NCBI GenBank assembly: GCA_900102115.1
Contig: FNAW01000001.1
Span: 1-64,000, forward strand
DNA from: Blastococcus fimeti
GTDB lineage: Bacteria > Actinomycetota > Actinomycetes > Mycobacteriales > Geodermatophilaceae
Reading direction: 5' to 3'
DNA length: 64,000 bases
This document shows, piece by piece, positions 49,298 to 59,106 of the stretch (position 1 is its first letter; each line of letters begins with the position of its first letter). A program made the position numbers and the translations under genes. Below the pieces are notes generated by a model, which made no database searches, had not been told where the DNA came from, and saw nothing but the letters and a program-made list of their open reading frames with translations.

Positions 49298-50038
49298 TCA
49301 GATCTCGGCGGGGATCTCCGCGGAGACCTCGGTGGACTCCTCGGTGCGCACGGTGCCGTGGGCGCCGCAGGTGCACACCGGGTTGCGCGAGGAGAGCACC
49401 AGGGAGACCGCGTGGGCCCGGTCGCGGGCACCCAGCTTGCGCAGGATGGCCTTGACGTGGCTCTTGACGGTGTCCTCGCTGATGAACAGGTTGCGGCCGA
49501 TCGCCCGGTTGGACTGACCCTGCAGCAGCTCGTCCAGGACGTCCTGCTCGCGGCGGGTCAGGGGCACCTCGGGGGTGAAGGGCTTCGCGGCCGGGGTGGC
49601 GGAGGGCTCGACCCGGCGGATCTGCGGGTCGACGACGGTGCGGCCGGCGCGGGCGGCCAGGATGGCCCACCCGAGCAGCGTCGGCGAGGTGTTGATCAGG
49701 AGGTAGCCACCGACACCGGCGGCGAGCGCCTCGTTGACGACGGCCGGGTCCTCGGAGGTGGCCAGCGCGACGATGGCGACCCGGGGGAAGCGGCGACGGA
49801 GGTCGCGGCAGGCGTTCAGCGTGGCGGCGCGGCCCTGACCCAGCTCGACGACGACGGCGTCGGGGCGGGCCGACTCGGCCAGCGTCATGGCGCGGCGCAG
49901 CTCGCCGGGCGTGCCGACCGACTGCATGCCGGCGGTCTCGTTGATCATGCTGACCAGGCCACGACGCAGGACGGGCGCGTCGGCGAGGAGGAGCACGCGG
50001 GTGACTCCGCGGGCGGTGCTCGCCATGGGTGCAGACAC
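49298..50038 (-). CDS. LuxR-type response regulator with degenerate receiver domain
   Basis: A 246-residue NarL/LuxR-architecture protein. The receiver part keeps the fold (RVLLLADAPVLRRGLVSMIN, FPRVAIVALATSEDP), but the acidic pair is AD, the phospho-acceptor is Glu (PDAVVVELGQG), and the usual Lys of the K-x-(T/S)P step is Ile (GYLLINTSP). The C-terminal LuxR HTH (LTRREQDVLDELLQGQSNRAIGRNL) is intact, followed by CTCGAH and an acidic tail. GTG at 50038 has GGAG six bases upstream; an ATG 27 codons earlier is possible. Probably phosphorylation-independent. Confidence 0.85.
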   Translation of the reverse strand: MSAPMASTARGVTRVLLLADAPVLRRGLVSMINETAGMQSVGTPGELRRAMTLAESARPDAVVVELGQGRAATLNACRDLRRRFPRVAIVALATSEDPAVVNEALAAGVGGYLLINTSPTLLGWAILAARAGRTVVDPQIRRVEPSATPAAKPFTPEVPLTRREQDVLDELLQGQSNRAIGRNLFISEDTVKSHVKAILRKLGARDRAHAVSLVLSSRNPVCTCGAHGTVRTEESTEVSAEIPAEI

Positions 50039-50046
50039 AACTGACT

Positions 50047-50096
50047 CCGTTTCACTCCGAATTGCTTGCTCTACCTCCATCGGAAGGGTGAAACGG
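50047..50096. promoter_or_regulatory. Inverted repeat upstream of the LuxR-type regulator
   Basis: CCGTTTCAC at 50047-50055 and GTGAAACGG at 50088-50096 form a perfect 9-bp inverted repeat with a 32-base spacer just before the GTG start. The spacer and the region up to about 50140 are unusually AT-rich for this DNA, with CGACATT repeated in tandem at about 50113-50130. Possible operator or 5'-leader hairpin; no hexamers can be assigned. Confidence 0.45.
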
Positions 50097-50220
50097 TTGC
50101 TTGAACACTTTGCCGACATTTTTCGACATTGATTGCGCGCGAACCATTCCTGCGGTCCACGTCACACGAGTAAACCCGGCCGCGCATTCACGGTGAGCGC
50201 GGACCGCATTCCCGAATGGG

Positions 50221-51150
50221 TCAGCGCCGGCGACGACGCCGCCACGCCACCACGGGGAGCGCCCCGACCAGACCGATCGCCGAGGAGGCGAGCAGGTCCG
50301 GGCGCACCCCGGTCGCGCCGCCGTCCACCCCGGCGGCCGCCGCACCGACGTCCTGGATGTCGGGCGAGCCGACGAACCCGAACCGGCTCACCGGCCAGAC
50401 GATGACCGCCGCCTTGCCGATGACGTCGTCCACCCCGACGGTGCCGGAGTACTCGTCACCCATGTGCGCCTTGGAGTCGGCGGAGGCCGAGCGGTGGTCG
50501 CCCATGACCCACAACCGCCCCTCGGGGACCGTCACGGGTCCGAAGGCGCGCGCCTCGAGAGGGGTGTCCTCGAAGATGTAGGGCTCGTCGAGCGGCTCGC
50601 CGTCGACGGTGACCCGTCCCTCGGCGTCGCAGCACTGGACGGTCTGCCCGCCCACGGCGATGACCCGCTTGACGAAGTCGTCCTCGCTCGGCGGCGCCAC
50701 ACCCACCGTCCGGCCCAGCCACAGCAGGGCACCGGTGAGCGCGTTCCCGGGCTCGGCCACCGTGACCTCGGGGCTCCAGGTGTCCGGCCCCTTGAAGACG
50801 ACGACGTCACCGGGCTCGGGCTCACCGAACCAGTACGGCACCTTGTTGACCAGCACCCGGTCGCCGGTACAGCCCGGACAGCCGTGCAGGGTCTGCTCCA
50901 TCGACCCGGACGGGATGAAGAACGCCTGGACGAAGAAGGTCTTCACCACCAGCGCGAGCACGAACGCAACGACCAGCAGCACGGGCAGCTCGCGCAGGAG
51001 GGAGCCCTTCCCGAGCAGGCCGGACCGGCGCCTGCGGCCCGGGGCGGTGCCCTCCGCCTGCTGCTCCTGCGCCTCGGTACCGGTCTCGCGCTCCGGGTCG
51101 GGCTCCCCCGGAACGACGTCGGCGGGCCCCCCGGGCCGTTCGCTGCTCAT
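50221..51150 (-). CDS. lepB: Signal peptidase I
   Basis: Cuts signal peptides of exported proteins. 309 residues with an N-terminal disordered cytosolic part, one span (LPVLLVVAFVLALVVKTFFVQ), the nucleophile Ser83 in FIPSGSMEQTL, the general base Lys161 in DDFVKRVIAVGG, and GDHRSASADSKAHMG. A cysteine-rich HGCPGCTGDR insert follows the Ser box. A second span and Arg-rich tail close the protein. The rplS gene is upstream on the same strand, 76 bases from it. Confidence 0.96.
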   Translation of the reverse strand: MSSERPGGPADVVPGEPDPERETGTEAQEQQAEGTAPGRRRRSGLLGKGSLLRELPVLLVVAFVLALVVKTFFVQAFFIPSGSMEQTLHGCPGCTGDRVLVNKVPYWFGEPEPGDVVVFKGPDTWSPEVTVAEPGNALTGALLWLGRTVGVAPPSEDDFVKRVIAVGGQTVQCCDAEGRVTVDGEPLDEPYIFEDTPLEARAFGPVTVPEGRLWVMGDHRSASADSKAHMGDEYSGTVGVDDVIGKAAVIVWPVSRFGFVGSPDIQDVGAAAAGVDGGATGVRPDLLASSAIGLVGALPVVAWRRRRRR

Positions 51151-51226
51151 CGGGAGCAGCGTACGGCGCGGAGGGCCCGCCGGAGACGCAGAGGGGCGGC
51201 GTGGCCGCCCGTCGTATCAGCGCAGG

Positions 51227-51583
51227 TCAGCGCGTGACGACGTCGCGCTTCTCCTTGATCTTCGCGGCCTTGCCGCGGAGCTCGCGCAGGTAGTAGAGCT
51301 TGGCGCGACGGACGTCACCGCGGGTGAGCACCTCGATCTTCTCCACCACGGGGGTGTGCACCGGGAAGGTGCGCTCCACGCCGACGCCGAAGCTGACCTT
51401 GCGGACGGTGAAGGTCTCGCGGATCCCGCCGCCCTGGCGACGGAGGATCACGCCCTGGAAGACCTGGATGCGGGAGCGGTTGCCCTCGACCACGCGGACG
51501 TGCACCTTGACGGTGTCACCCGGGCGGAACGTCGGGATGTCGTCGCGCAACGAATCGGCGTCGAGTGCGTCCAGGGTGTTCAT
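51227..51583 (-). CDS. rplS: 50S ribosomal protein L19
   Basis: 118 residues, standard length; [41 protein letters not shown] and [17 protein letters not shown] are canonical. Start MNTLDAL, with AGGA ten bases upstream; in-frame ATGs 5 and 12 codons earlier lack this. The spacer from NUDIX (about 150 bases) has a hairpin (51626-51633 with 51645-51652) that may belong to the rplS leader. Confidence 0.97.
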   Translation of the reverse strand: MNTLDALDADSLRDDIPTFRPGDTVKVHVRVVEGNRSRIQVFQGVILRRQGGGIRETFTVRKVSFGVGVERTFPVHTPVVEKIEVLTRGDVRRAKLYYLRELRGKAAKIKEKRDVVTR

Positions 51584-51736
51584 CTCGGCAGTCCTCATGT
51601 TCTGGCAGTGGCTCGTCAACGGTGCGGACAGCGGAACTCCCCGGCTGTCCGTTCCCGGGAGCTGCGGGGCTCCTCGGAGGAACTCCCCCGTCGACTCGGC
51701 CGACGGTGCGCAGCAGTCCTCTACTGTGCCACATCT

Positions 51737-52237
51737 TCAGGTGACGATGCGCGGCACCCCGGTCCAGGGGCCCTCCAGCAGCACCCGGAGGACGACGGCC
51801 AGCTCGCGAGGGGCGAACTCCTCGGCGCTGCCGGCGATCTCCTCGGCCGTCCACCACCGGTGCGGCTCGTCGCCCAGGATCTCCAGCTCGGTGCGCCCGC
51901 GCGCGTCGACCTCGTGCACGACGTCCCGGAGCACGAAGTAGGTCTCGCGGTTGTCGTAGTCGACGCCGTCGAAGGGGCCCACGAAGCGCCGGAACCACAC
52001 CGGGCCCTCCAGCGCCGCCGGATCGACGTCCAGGCCGATCTCCTCGGCCAGCTCCCGCACGGCCGCCGAGCGCAGCGACTCACCCGCCTCCATGCCCCCG
52101 CCGGGGGTGTACCAGAAGAGGACGTCGCCGGGCGGCACGTCGAGATGGGTCAGCCGGGCGCCCAGCAGCAGGACCCGGCCGGCCGGATCGAGGACGACGA
52201 CCCGCGCCGACGGCCGGACGACCGCCTTGTCCCCCAC
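51737..52237 (-). CDS. NUDIX hydrolase
   Basis: A 166-residue NUDIX enzyme with the full box GGGMEAGESLRSAAVRELAEEIGL (G-x5-E-x7-RE-x2-EE-x-G shape). It hydrolyses a nucleoside diphosphate-linked compound; the substrate is not predictable. GTG start 4 bases from the trmD stop, with weak ribosome binding site, so probably coupled to trmD. A NUDIX between trmD and rplS is not part of the most conserved order. Confidence 0.9.
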   Translation of the reverse strand: MGDKAVVRPSARVVVLDPAGRVLLLGARLTHLDVPPGDVLFWYTPGGGMEAGESLRSAAVRELAEEIGLDVDPAALEGPVWFRRFVGPFDGVDYDNRETYFVLRDVVHEVDARGRTELEILGDEPHRWWTAEEIAGSAEEFAPRELAVVLRVLLEGPWTGVPRIVT

Positions 52238-52241
52238 GGCG

Positions 52242-52985
52242 TCAGCGGCCGTCGAGGACCGTGCGGTCGGCGTCGCCCAGCGCGCCGTCGGGCAGGGCCG
52301 CCAGCAGGTCGGGACGGCGCTCCGCGGTCCGCCGCAGCGACTCCGCACGGCGCCAGCGGTCGATGGCCGCGTGGTCCCCCGACAGCAGCACCGGCGGCAC
52401 CTCATGGCCGCGCCAGGCCGCCGGGCGGGTGTAGGACGGGCCCTCGAGGAGGCCGTCGGCGTGCGAGTCGAACTCGACGGACTCGCGGTTGCCCACGACC
52501 CCGGGGAGCAGCCGGGTGACCGCCTCGACCATGACGAGGACGGCGGACTCCCCGCCGGCGAGCACGTAGTCGCCGATGGACACCTCGGACACCGGTCCGG
52601 CGTCCGCGGCCCAGTCGGCGACGCGCTGGTCGATGCCCTCGTAGCGGCCGCAGGCGAAGACCAGCCCCGGCTCGGCGGCCCACTCGGCCGCCATCGCCTG
52701 GGTGAACGGGCGACCGGCCGGCGTCGGGACGACGAGACGCGTGCCGGGCGGGCGGACGGCCTCCAGCGCCTGCGCCCACGGCTCGGGCTTCATCACCATG
52801 CCGGGGCCGCCGCCGTACGGGGCGTCGTCGACCGTGCGGTGCACGTCGTCGGTCCACTGCCGCAGGTCGTGGACGCCGATGCTCACCAGGCCGCGCTCGG
52901 CGGCCTTGCCCAGCAGCGACTGGCGCAGCGGCGCCAGGTACTCGGGGAAGATCGTGATGACGTCGACCCGGAACGGGGCGCTCAC
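52242..52985 (-). CDS. trmD: tRNA (guanine-N1)-methyltransferase
   Basis: Makes m1G37 in tRNA. 247 residues with the knotted SPOUT fold: [52 protein letters not shown] start overlaps the rimM stop (GTGA). Part of rpsP-khpA-rimM-trmD. Confidence 0.97.
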   Translation of the reverse strand: MSAPFRVDVITIFPEYLAPLRQSLLGKAAERGLVSIGVHDLRQWTDDVHRTVDDAPYGGGPGMVMKPEPWAQALEAVRPPGTRLVVPTPAGRPFTQAMAAEWAAEPGLVFACGRYEGIDQRVADWAADAGPVSEVSIGDYVLAGGESAVLVMVEAVTRLLPGVVGNRESVEFDSHADGLLEGPSYTRPAAWRGHEVPPVLLSGDHAAIDRWRRAESLRRTAERRPDLLAALPDGALGDADRTVLDGR

Positions 52986-53527
52986 AGGTCGAGGAGCCCC
53001 TCGGGCGGATCGACGACCACGAAGCCGCCGTCGAGGTCGACGGTGGGCACGATCGCGGCCACGAAGGGGATCAGCGCCTCCGCCCGCTCGGGCCGGCGGA
53101 CCACGAGCAGGTCCTGCGCCTCGTGCCGGACGGCCGTGATCTCGCCGATCACCGACCCGTCGGGCAGCTGTGCGGCGAGACCGACGAGCTGGTGGTCGTA
53201 GTAGGAGTCCGGCTCGTCGATCTCCGGGAGCTCGGCCACCGGTACCAGCAGCAGGGTGTTGCGGAGGGTGTCGACGGTCTCGCGCAGCGCGTAGACCTCA
53301 CCGGAGGGGGCGGCGAGCTGCAGCAGCAGCGTGCCGCTGTGCCAGCGCTTGTCGACCACGGTCAGCGGGCCGCGCTCGGCCGGCTCGGTGCGCAGCACCG
53401 TGCCGGGGGCGAAGCGGAGGTCCGGGTCGTCGGTGCGCACCTCGACGGTCGTCAGACCACGAACACCGTGGGGTCGGCCGATGCGGCCGACCACCACGGT
53501 GTCCAGGGGGTCGTGCGGAGTGCTCAA
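52982..53527 (-). CDS. rimM: Ribosome maturation factor RimM
   Basis: 181 residues with the RimM beta-barrel [20 protein letters not shown] and PRC-barrel ([11 protein letters not shown]). No ATG or GTG starts in the expected place; TTG at 53527, ten bases after the khpA stop, gives [11 protein letters not shown] and the normal length. A GTG at 53590 would overlap khpA by about 53 bases. No clear ribosome binding site for the TTG. Confidence 0.93.
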   Translation of the reverse strand: MSTPHDPLDTVVVGRIGRPHGVRGLTTVEVRTDDPDLRFAPGTVLRTEPAERGPLTVVDKRWHSGTLLLQLAAPSGEVYALRETVDTLRNTLLLVPVAELPEIDEPDSYYDHQLVGLAAQLPDGSVIGEITAVRHEAQDLLVVRRPERAEALIPFVAAIVPTVDLDGGFVVVDPPEGLLDL

Positions 53528-53537
53528 GGCGTCGTGC

Positions 53538-53774
53538 TCAGCGCCCGTCGGTGTCGACGACGTCGACCCGCAGGCCCCGTCCACCGACACCGGTCATCAC
53601 CTGGCGCAGCGCCTTGGCGGTACGACCGCCGCGGCCGATGACCTTGCCGAGATCGTCGGGGTGCACCCGGATCTCGAGGGTCTTGCCCCGGCGGTTGGTG
53701 AGCAGATCGACGGCCACGTCTTCCGGGTGGTCGACGATGCCCTTGACCAGGTGCTCGAGCGCGTCTTCGAGCAC
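53538..53774 (-). CDS. khpA: KH-domain RNA-binding protein KhpA
   Basis: A 78-residue protein with one KH domain (IRVHPDDLGKVIGRGGRTAKALRQV), orthologous to YlqC/KhpA between rpsP and rimM. In other Gram-positives KhpA with KhpB affects cell division and translation. GTG start 3 bases past the rpsP stop; coupling likely. Confidence 0.95.
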   Translation of the reverse strand: MLEDALEHLVKGIVDHPEDVAVDLLTNRRGKTLEIRVHPDDLGKVIGRGGRTAKALRQVMTGVGGRGLRVDVVDTDGR

Positions 53775-53777
53775 GTC

Positions 53778-54278
53778 TTACTCGGCGGGCGTCTCGGCCG
53801 GGGCGGCGTCCGCGGCCGGAGCCTCGGCAGCCGGGGCCTCGGCGGCGGGAGCGTCAGCAGCGGGCACCTCGTCGGCGGCAGCGGCCTTCTTCGGCGCGGC
53901 CTTCTTCTTGGCGGTGGTCGCCTCCGTCGTCGGCTCGTCCATGCCCGAACGGACGGCGGCCTCGTAGAGGGCCTTCTTGTCCGGCTTGGGCTCGGCGACG
54001 CGCATCGGCGCCGGGGCGGGCTCGCCCTTGAACTTCTGCCAGTCGCCGGTCACCCGGAGGATGGCGCGGACGGCCTCGGTCGGCTGCGCACCGACACCGA
54101 GCCAGTAGGCGGCGCGCTCGGCGTCGACCTCCATGTAGGAGGGGTCCTCCTTGGGGTGGTACTTGCCGATCGTCTCGATCGAACGGCCGTCGCGCTTGGT
54201 GCGGGCGTCGGCGACGACGATGCGGTAGTACGGGGCGCGCATCTTGCCCAGTCGCATGAGCTTGATCTTGGTGGCCAC
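53778..54278 (-). CDS. rpsP: 30S ribosomal protein S16
   Basis: 166 residues; the first 90 are S16 ([52 protein letters not shown]). The remaining 75 residues form a Lys/Ala/Pro/Glu-rich tail with [13 protein letters not shown] repeats, much longer than in E. coli but common in actinobacteria. GTG start with GAGGAG about 13 bases upstream. Confidence 0.97.
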   Translation of the reverse strand: MATKIKLMRLGKMRAPYYRIVVADARTKRDGRSIETIGKYHPKEDPSYMEVDAERAAYWLGVGAQPTEAVRAILRVTGDWQKFKGEPAPAPMRVAEPKPDKKALYEAAVRSGMDEPTTEATTAKKKAAPKKAAAADEVPAADAPAAEAPAAEAPAADAAPAETPAE

Positions 54279-54433
54279 GGTGGGTGGTGTACTCCTCGAA
54301 CGCAGTGTGGTTGCTCGCCGGTGCGACGTGTGGGGTTACGCCGGGGCGGAGCGATGGACACGGCCGGAAACGGTGAGAGGGCCGCCGCCGCCATGTTCGA
54401 CCGACCATGATGCCAGATCCCGGAAGGAGCACC

Positions 54434-54850
54434 GTGGCCAGCACCGGTCCGCTGCACCACATCGAGCTGTGGGTGCCCGATCTCGCCCGTGCCCAGGCGT
54501 CCTGGGGGTGGCTGCTCACCCGGCTGGGCGCCGAGCCCTACCAGACCTGGGAGCACGGCCGGTCGTGGCGCTGGAGCCCGGAGGAGGGCGGCGTCTACGT
54601 CGTCGTGGAGCAGTCACCGGCACTCGTCGGCAAGCGGCACGAGCGCCGCTCCCCCGGCGTGAACCACCTGGCGTTCCGCGCCGGCTCCCCCGCCGACCTC
54701 GACGAGCTGGTCGCCGAGGCGCCCCGGCACGGCTGGCGGCTGATGTTCGCCGACCGGCACCCGTTCGCCGGCGGTCCGGCGCACCGGGCGGCTTTCCTGG
54801 AGGACGCCGACGGCTACGAGGTGGAGCTGGTCGCCGACCCGGTCGGCTAG
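54434..54850 (+). CDS. VOC (glyoxalase-fold) family protein
   Basis: A 138-residue metal-binding-fold protein: LHHIELWVPDLARAQASWGWLL at start, VNHLAFRAGSPADLDELV and FLEDADGYEVELVAD. GTG start has GGAAGGAG 4 bases upstream. Expected metal residues His and Glu are present in the usual positions, but the reaction is unknown. Its stop shares the CTAG tetramer with the convergent RraB-like gene. Confidence 0.85.
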   Translation: MASTGPLHHIELWVPDLARAQASWGWLLTRLGAEPYQTWEHGRSWRWSPEEGGVYVVVEQSPALVGKRHERRSPGVNHLAFRAGSPADLDELVAEAPRHGWRLMFADRHPFAGGPAHRAAFLEDADGYEVELVADPVG

Positions 54851-55206
54851 GTGATGCTGTCGTCCTCGGCGTCGGCGGCGACCAGGAAGCCGCCCCAGCC
54901 GTCGTAGGTGCCGCCGTGCCGGTTGACGATGACCACGACCTCGCGGGTGAAGGCAGCCGCAGTGGCATGGTCGACGGCGGTCATGGCGCTGAACTCCAGC
55001 CACACCGTGAGGAACCGGCGGCGCAGGCCGTCGATCCGGTATCCCGCCGCGACCAGCTCCTCCCCCGCCGCCTCGGCAGCGCGGCGCGACCGGAAGCCGG
55101 CCAGGTGATCGATCGGCCGGGGCTCGTGCACCTGGTCACCGAAGGCGATGTTCTGCTCGACCACCTGGGCGCTCTGCGCCACCTGCTCCTCGACGTCCTG
55201 CGGCAT
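54847..55206 (-). CDS. RraB-like (regulator of ribonuclease E activity) protein
   Basis: A 119-residue protein whose body matches the RraB domain: DHLAGFRSRRAAEAAGEELVAAGYRID and the closing VVIVNRHGGTYDGWGGFL. In E. coli RraB binds RNase E to limit its activity. Whether that holds here is unknown; RNase E/G itself is not in the window. The stop overlaps the VOC stop by CTAG. Confidence 0.75.
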   Translation of the reverse strand: MPQDVEEQVAQSAQVVEQNIAFGDQVHEPRPIDHLAGFRSRRAAEAAGEELVAAGYRIDGLRRRFLTVWLEFSAMTAVDHATAAAFTREVVVIVNRHGGTYDGWGGFLVAADAEDDSIT

Positions 55207-55232
55207 GGCGAGAGTCGATCACGGGCCGCGCC

Positions 55233-55304
55233 GTCGAGTGCGGGGTTGCGGTCTGCGACACGCGACGGCGCGCCGTGCGTGGCAACCGCAACCCCGCACT
55301 CGAC
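55233..55304. repeat. 20-bp perfect inverted repeat with 32-base loop
   Basis: Arms at 55233-55252 and 55285-55304 are exact complements: GTCGAGTGCGGGGTTGCGGT and its reverse. The loop contains the 12-base palindrome ACGGCGCGCCGT (about 55265-55276). The element ends 8 bases before the proS stop and starts 26 bases upstream of the RraB-like start codon. It may serve as proS terminator, or be a REP/MITE-like element; only one copy is visible here. Confidence 0.85.
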
Positions 55305-55312
55305 CCGGCAGC

Positions 55313-57049
55313 TCAGCCGCGGGTGGCGGCCAGCACGCGAGCGCCGGCCTCGGCGACCGGCACCTCCTCGCGCTCGCCGGTCCTCCGGTCGCGCACCTCG
55401 ATGAGGCCTTCGGCCAGACCGCGGCCGACGGTGACGATCGTCGGCATCCCGAGCAGCTCGGCGTCCTTGAACTTCACGCCGGGGCTGACCTTGGGACGGT
55501 CGTCGTAGAGCACGGTGAGCCCGGCCGCGACCAGCTCGGCGGCCAGCGCCTCGGCGGCCTCGAACACGGTGGCGTCCTTGCCGGTGGCGACGACGTGCAC
55601 GTCGGCCGGCGCGACCTCGCGGGGCCAGACCAGGCCCAGTTCGTCGTGCGTGGACTCGGCGATGGCCGCGACGGCGCGCGAGACGCCGATGCCGTAGGAG
55701 CCCATGGTGACCGTGACGAGCTTGCCGTTCTCGTCGAGCACCTTGAGGTCCAGCGCCTCGGCGTACTTGCGGCCCAGCTGGAAGATGTGGCCCATCTCCA
55801 CGCCGCGGGCGAGCTCCAGCGGACCCGAGCCGTCGGGCGCGGGGTCGCCGGGCAGCACCTCGGCGGCCTCGATGACGCCGTCCCAGGTGAAGTCGCGGCC
55901 GGCGACGAGGTCGAACACGTGCTTGCCGGCCTCGTTGGCGCCGGTGATCCACCGGGTGCCGGCGACCACGCGCGGATCGACCAGGTAGCGGATCTTCGAC
56001 TCGCTCTCGGCACCGAGCACCTGCGGGCCGATGTAGCCCTTGACCAGGGCCGGGTTGCCGGCGAAGTCGGTGAACGGCTCGACCTCGGCGGGCGCGAGCT
56101 GCGCCTCGAGCCGCTTGGCGTCGACCTCCCGGTCACCGGGCAGGCCGATGACCAGCGGCTCGCGGCTGCCGTCGGGGTGCACGAGCGTCATGACGACGTT
56201 CTTGAGGGTCGAGGCAGCCGTGTAGCCGGCGTCCGGGAACAGCTGCTGCGCGACCGCCACCAGCGACTCGATGGTCGGGGTGTCGGGGGTGTCCTCGACG
56301 TGCGCGGCGGGCAGCCCGTCGAACGGGATCTCGTCGGGCACCACGGTGGTGACGGCCTCGACGTTGGCCGCGTAGCCGCCGGGCGAGCGCACGAAGGTGT
56401 CCTCGCCGATCGCGGTCGGGTGCAGGAACTCCTCGCTCCTGGAGCCGCCCATCGCCCCCGACATCGCCGAGACGATCACGTACTCCAGTCCGAGGCGGTC
56501 GAAGATCTTGATGTAGGCGTCGCGGTGCAGCGCGTAGCTCTTGTCCAGGCCCGCGTCGTCGATGTCGAAGGAGTAGCTGTCCTTCATCGTGAACTCGCGG
56601 CCGCGGAAGAGGCCGGCGCGGGGACGCGCCTCGTCCCGGTACTTGGTCTGGATCTGGTACAGCGAGACCGGCAGGTCCTTGTAGGAGCCGTAGAGGTCCT
56701 TCACCAGGAGCGTGAACATCTCCTCGTGCGTGGGGCCGAGCAGGAAATCGTTCCCGCGGCGGTCCTTCAGGCGGAAGAGGTTGGGGCCGTACTCGGTCCA
56801 GCGGCCGGTGGCCTCGTAGGGCTCGCGGGGCAGCAGGGCCGGGAAGGCGACCTCCTGGGCGCCCATCGCGTCCATCTCCTCGCGGATGATGCGCTCGACG
56901 TTGCGGAACACCCGGTAGCCCAGCGGCAGCCAGGTGAACCCGCCGGGCGCGGCCCGGCGGATGTACCCGCCGCGGGCGAGCAGGCGGTGGCTGGCCACCT
57001 CGGCATCGGCCGGGTCGTCACGGAGCGTGCGCAGGAACAGGTTCGACAT
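55313..57049 (-). CDS. proS: Prolyl-tRNA synthetase
   Basis: 578 residues, bacterial type with an editing (INS) insert between motifs 2 and 3. Class II motifs: [47 protein letters not shown] (motif 2), and [16 protein letters not shown] (motif 3). C-terminal anticodon-binding domain ends in [14 protein letters not shown]. Start [10 protein letters not shown] has no good ribosome binding site. Elsewhere proS often lies near rimP; here it lies near ffh. Confidence 0.97.
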   Translation of the reverse strand: MSNLFLRTLRDDPADAEVASHRLLARGGYIRRAAPGGFTWLPLGYRVFRNVERIIREEMDAMGAQEVAFPALLPREPYEATGRWTEYGPNLFRLKDRRGNDFLLGPTHEEMFTLLVKDLYGSYKDLPVSLYQIQTKYRDEARPRAGLFRGREFTMKDSYSFDIDDAGLDKSYALHRDAYIKIFDRLGLEYVIVSAMSGAMGGSRSEEFLHPTAIGEDTFVRSPGGYAANVEAVTTVVPDEIPFDGLPAAHVEDTPDTPTIESLVAVAQQLFPDAGYTAASTLKNVVMTLVHPDGSREPLVIGLPGDREVDAKRLEAQLAPAEVEPFTDFAGNPALVKGYIGPQVLGAESESKIRYLVDPRVVAGTRWITGANEAGKHVFDLVAGRDFTWDGVIEAAEVLPGDPAPDGSGPLELARGVEMGHIFQLGRKYAEALDLKVLDENGKLVTVTMGSYGIGVSRAVAAIAESTHDELGLVWPREVAPADVHVVATGKDATVFEAAEALAAELVAAGLTVLYDDRPKVSPGVKFKDAELLGMPTIVTVGRGLAEGLIEVRDRRTGEREEVPVAEAGARVLAATRG

Positions 57050-57114
57050 CCGAAGGAGCACGGGACGAGTCTCCCAGGCGGCGCGACCGGGTATCGGACG
57101 GCCCGGCCCCGCGG

Positions 57115-57930
57115 TCAGGCGCCGACCGGCGCCCGGCCCATCTGCCGGCCGACGAACTCCGCCACCACCTCGTGCACGGCGTCGCGGTCGTGCTCGTTCA
57201 GCACGTCGTGCAGGTCGCCGGGGAAGGTCCGCAGGACCGCCTGCGGCAGCCGGTCGACGAGCGCCGCCGAGTCCCCGACCGGCACCACCGGGTCGTCCTC
57301 GCCGTGGACGACCAGCACCGGCACCGACGGCCGGCCCTCGGCGAGCCCGACGGCCACCTCCGGCCACGTGCGCACGATCGCCTGGACGGTCGCCCGCGGC
57401 ACCGGGCCGCGGTGCACCAGAGGGTCGTGCCGCAGGGCGTCGAGGTAGTCGGGATGGGTGCTGAACATCGCGGCCGGGTCCAGGCCCTCCGCGTCCTCGC
57501 CCGCCGCGAGCAGCTCCTCGACCCAGGGCAGCGGCTGCGCGGGAGGGGCCGACAGGACCAGCGCCTGCGCCAGCTGGGGGCTCCGCTGGGCGAGCAGCAG
57601 CGCGGCCAGCGCCCCGGCGGAGTGGCCCATGAGGACCAGCGGGCGGGCCGGGAACCGGGCGCAGACCAGGTTGGCCAGCGTCCGGGCGTCGTCGACGTAC
57701 TCGTCCCAGGACGGCGTGAGGTCGCGCTCCCCGTCGCTGTGCCCGTGACCCATCGCGTCGAGCGCGGAGAACACCACCCCCTCGGCGGTCAGCCGCCGGG
57801 CGAGCGCGTCGTACAGGCCGAGGTGCTCGCCGAAGCCGCCGTGGCAGAACACCGCCACCCCCCGGACATCACCGTCGGGCAGCCAGGCGTGGTGGTGGAT
57901 GCGTCCTCGGGCACCGATGAAGTAGGGCAT
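57115..57930 (-). CDS. Alpha/beta hydrolase, monoglyceride-lipase-like
   Basis: 271 residues of the serine aminopeptidase-S33/MGL type: [29 protein letters not shown], nucleophile in [15 protein letters not shown], acid in [10 protein letters not shown], and His in DLHDVLNE. Probably cleaves monoacylglycerols or related lipid esters. No signal peptide. Downstream of the amidohydrolase on the same strand. Confidence 0.9.
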   Translation of the reverse strand: MPYFIGARGRIHHHAWLPDGDVRGVAVFCHGGFGEHLGLYDALARRLTAEGVVFSALDAMGHGHSDGERDLTPSWDEYVDDARTLANLVCARFPARPLVLMGHSAGALAALLLAQRSPQLAQALVLSAPPAQPLPWVEELLAAGEDAEGLDPAAMFSTHPDYLDALRHDPLVHRGPVPRATVQAIVRTWPEVAVGLAEGRPSVPVLVVHGEDDPVVPVGDSAALVDRLPQAVLRTFPGDLHDVLNEHDRDAVHEVVAEFVGRQMGRAPVGA

Positions 57931-58018
57931 CGTCCCGGTCCCTTCGCGCGAGCGGTCCTCTGCACGGGGTGTCGCAGGTGACGCTACCGCCGACAGGGCC
58001 CGCCGGGACCCCGTCCGG

Positions 58019-59106
58019 TCACGCGACGACGCGCCCCCGGAGGATCATCCGCAGCGGCGACTGCAACGTGTCCAGGTCGGCGCGGGGGTCGCGCTCGTAG
58101 GCCACGACGTCGGCGACGGCGCCCTCCTCGATGCCGCGCAGCCCGAGCCACTCGCGCGCCTTCCACGAGCCCGCGGCGAGCGCGTCCCCGGCCGGGATGC
58201 CCGCCTCGCAGAGCGCGCGGATCTCGTCGGCGATGACGCCGTGCTCGATGCCGCCGCCGGCGTCGGTGCCCGCGAACACCGGGACGCCGGCCTCGAACGC
58301 AGCCCGCACGACGGCGCCGGAGTTCGCGTACAGCCGCCGCATCGTGCTCGCGTACGTCGGGAACTTCTTCTCCCCCGCCGCGGCGAACCCGGGGAAGTTC
58401 TCCACGTTCACCAGCGTCGGGACGACGGCGGTGCCGCGGGCGGCCATCTCGCCGATGAGCTCCTCGGTCAGGCCGGTGCCGTGCTCGATGCAGTCGATGC
58501 CGGCCGCGATGAGCGCCGGCAGCGCGTCGGTGCCGAAGGTGTGCGCGGTGACCCGCGCCCCCTCCTCGTGCGCGGCCGCGATCGCCGCGGCGACGACGTC
58601 GGCCGGCCACTCGGGCGCGAGATCGCCGACCGAGCGGTCGATCCAGTCCCCCACCAGCTTGACCCAGCCGTCACCGCGCCGGGCCTGCACCCGGGTCTGC
58701 TCGACCAGGTCCTCGGGCTCGATCTCGACGCCCAACCCGGGGATGTACCGGCGCGTGCGGGCGATGTGCCGCCCGGCCCGGATGATCGTCGGCAGGTCGG
58801 GCTCGTCGTCCAGCGCGCGGGTGTCCACCGGCGATCCGCAGTCGCGCAGCGCCAGCACCCCGGCCGCGCGCTCCGCCAGCGCCTGCTCGCGCGCCTGGGT
58901 GAGGTCCTCCGCGTGCCCGCCGCCGCGCAGGATGCCGACGTGGCAGTGCGCGTCGACGAGACCGGGGATCAGCCAGCCGCCGGTGCTGACCGTCTCGGCC
59001 CCGGGCACCGGCTCGAAGGTGAACCTGCCCTCGTGCACCCAGACGTCGCGGTGCTCGCCCTCGGGCAGCACCACACCGGACAGGTGCAGCGGGGGCAGGG
59101 GCCGGC

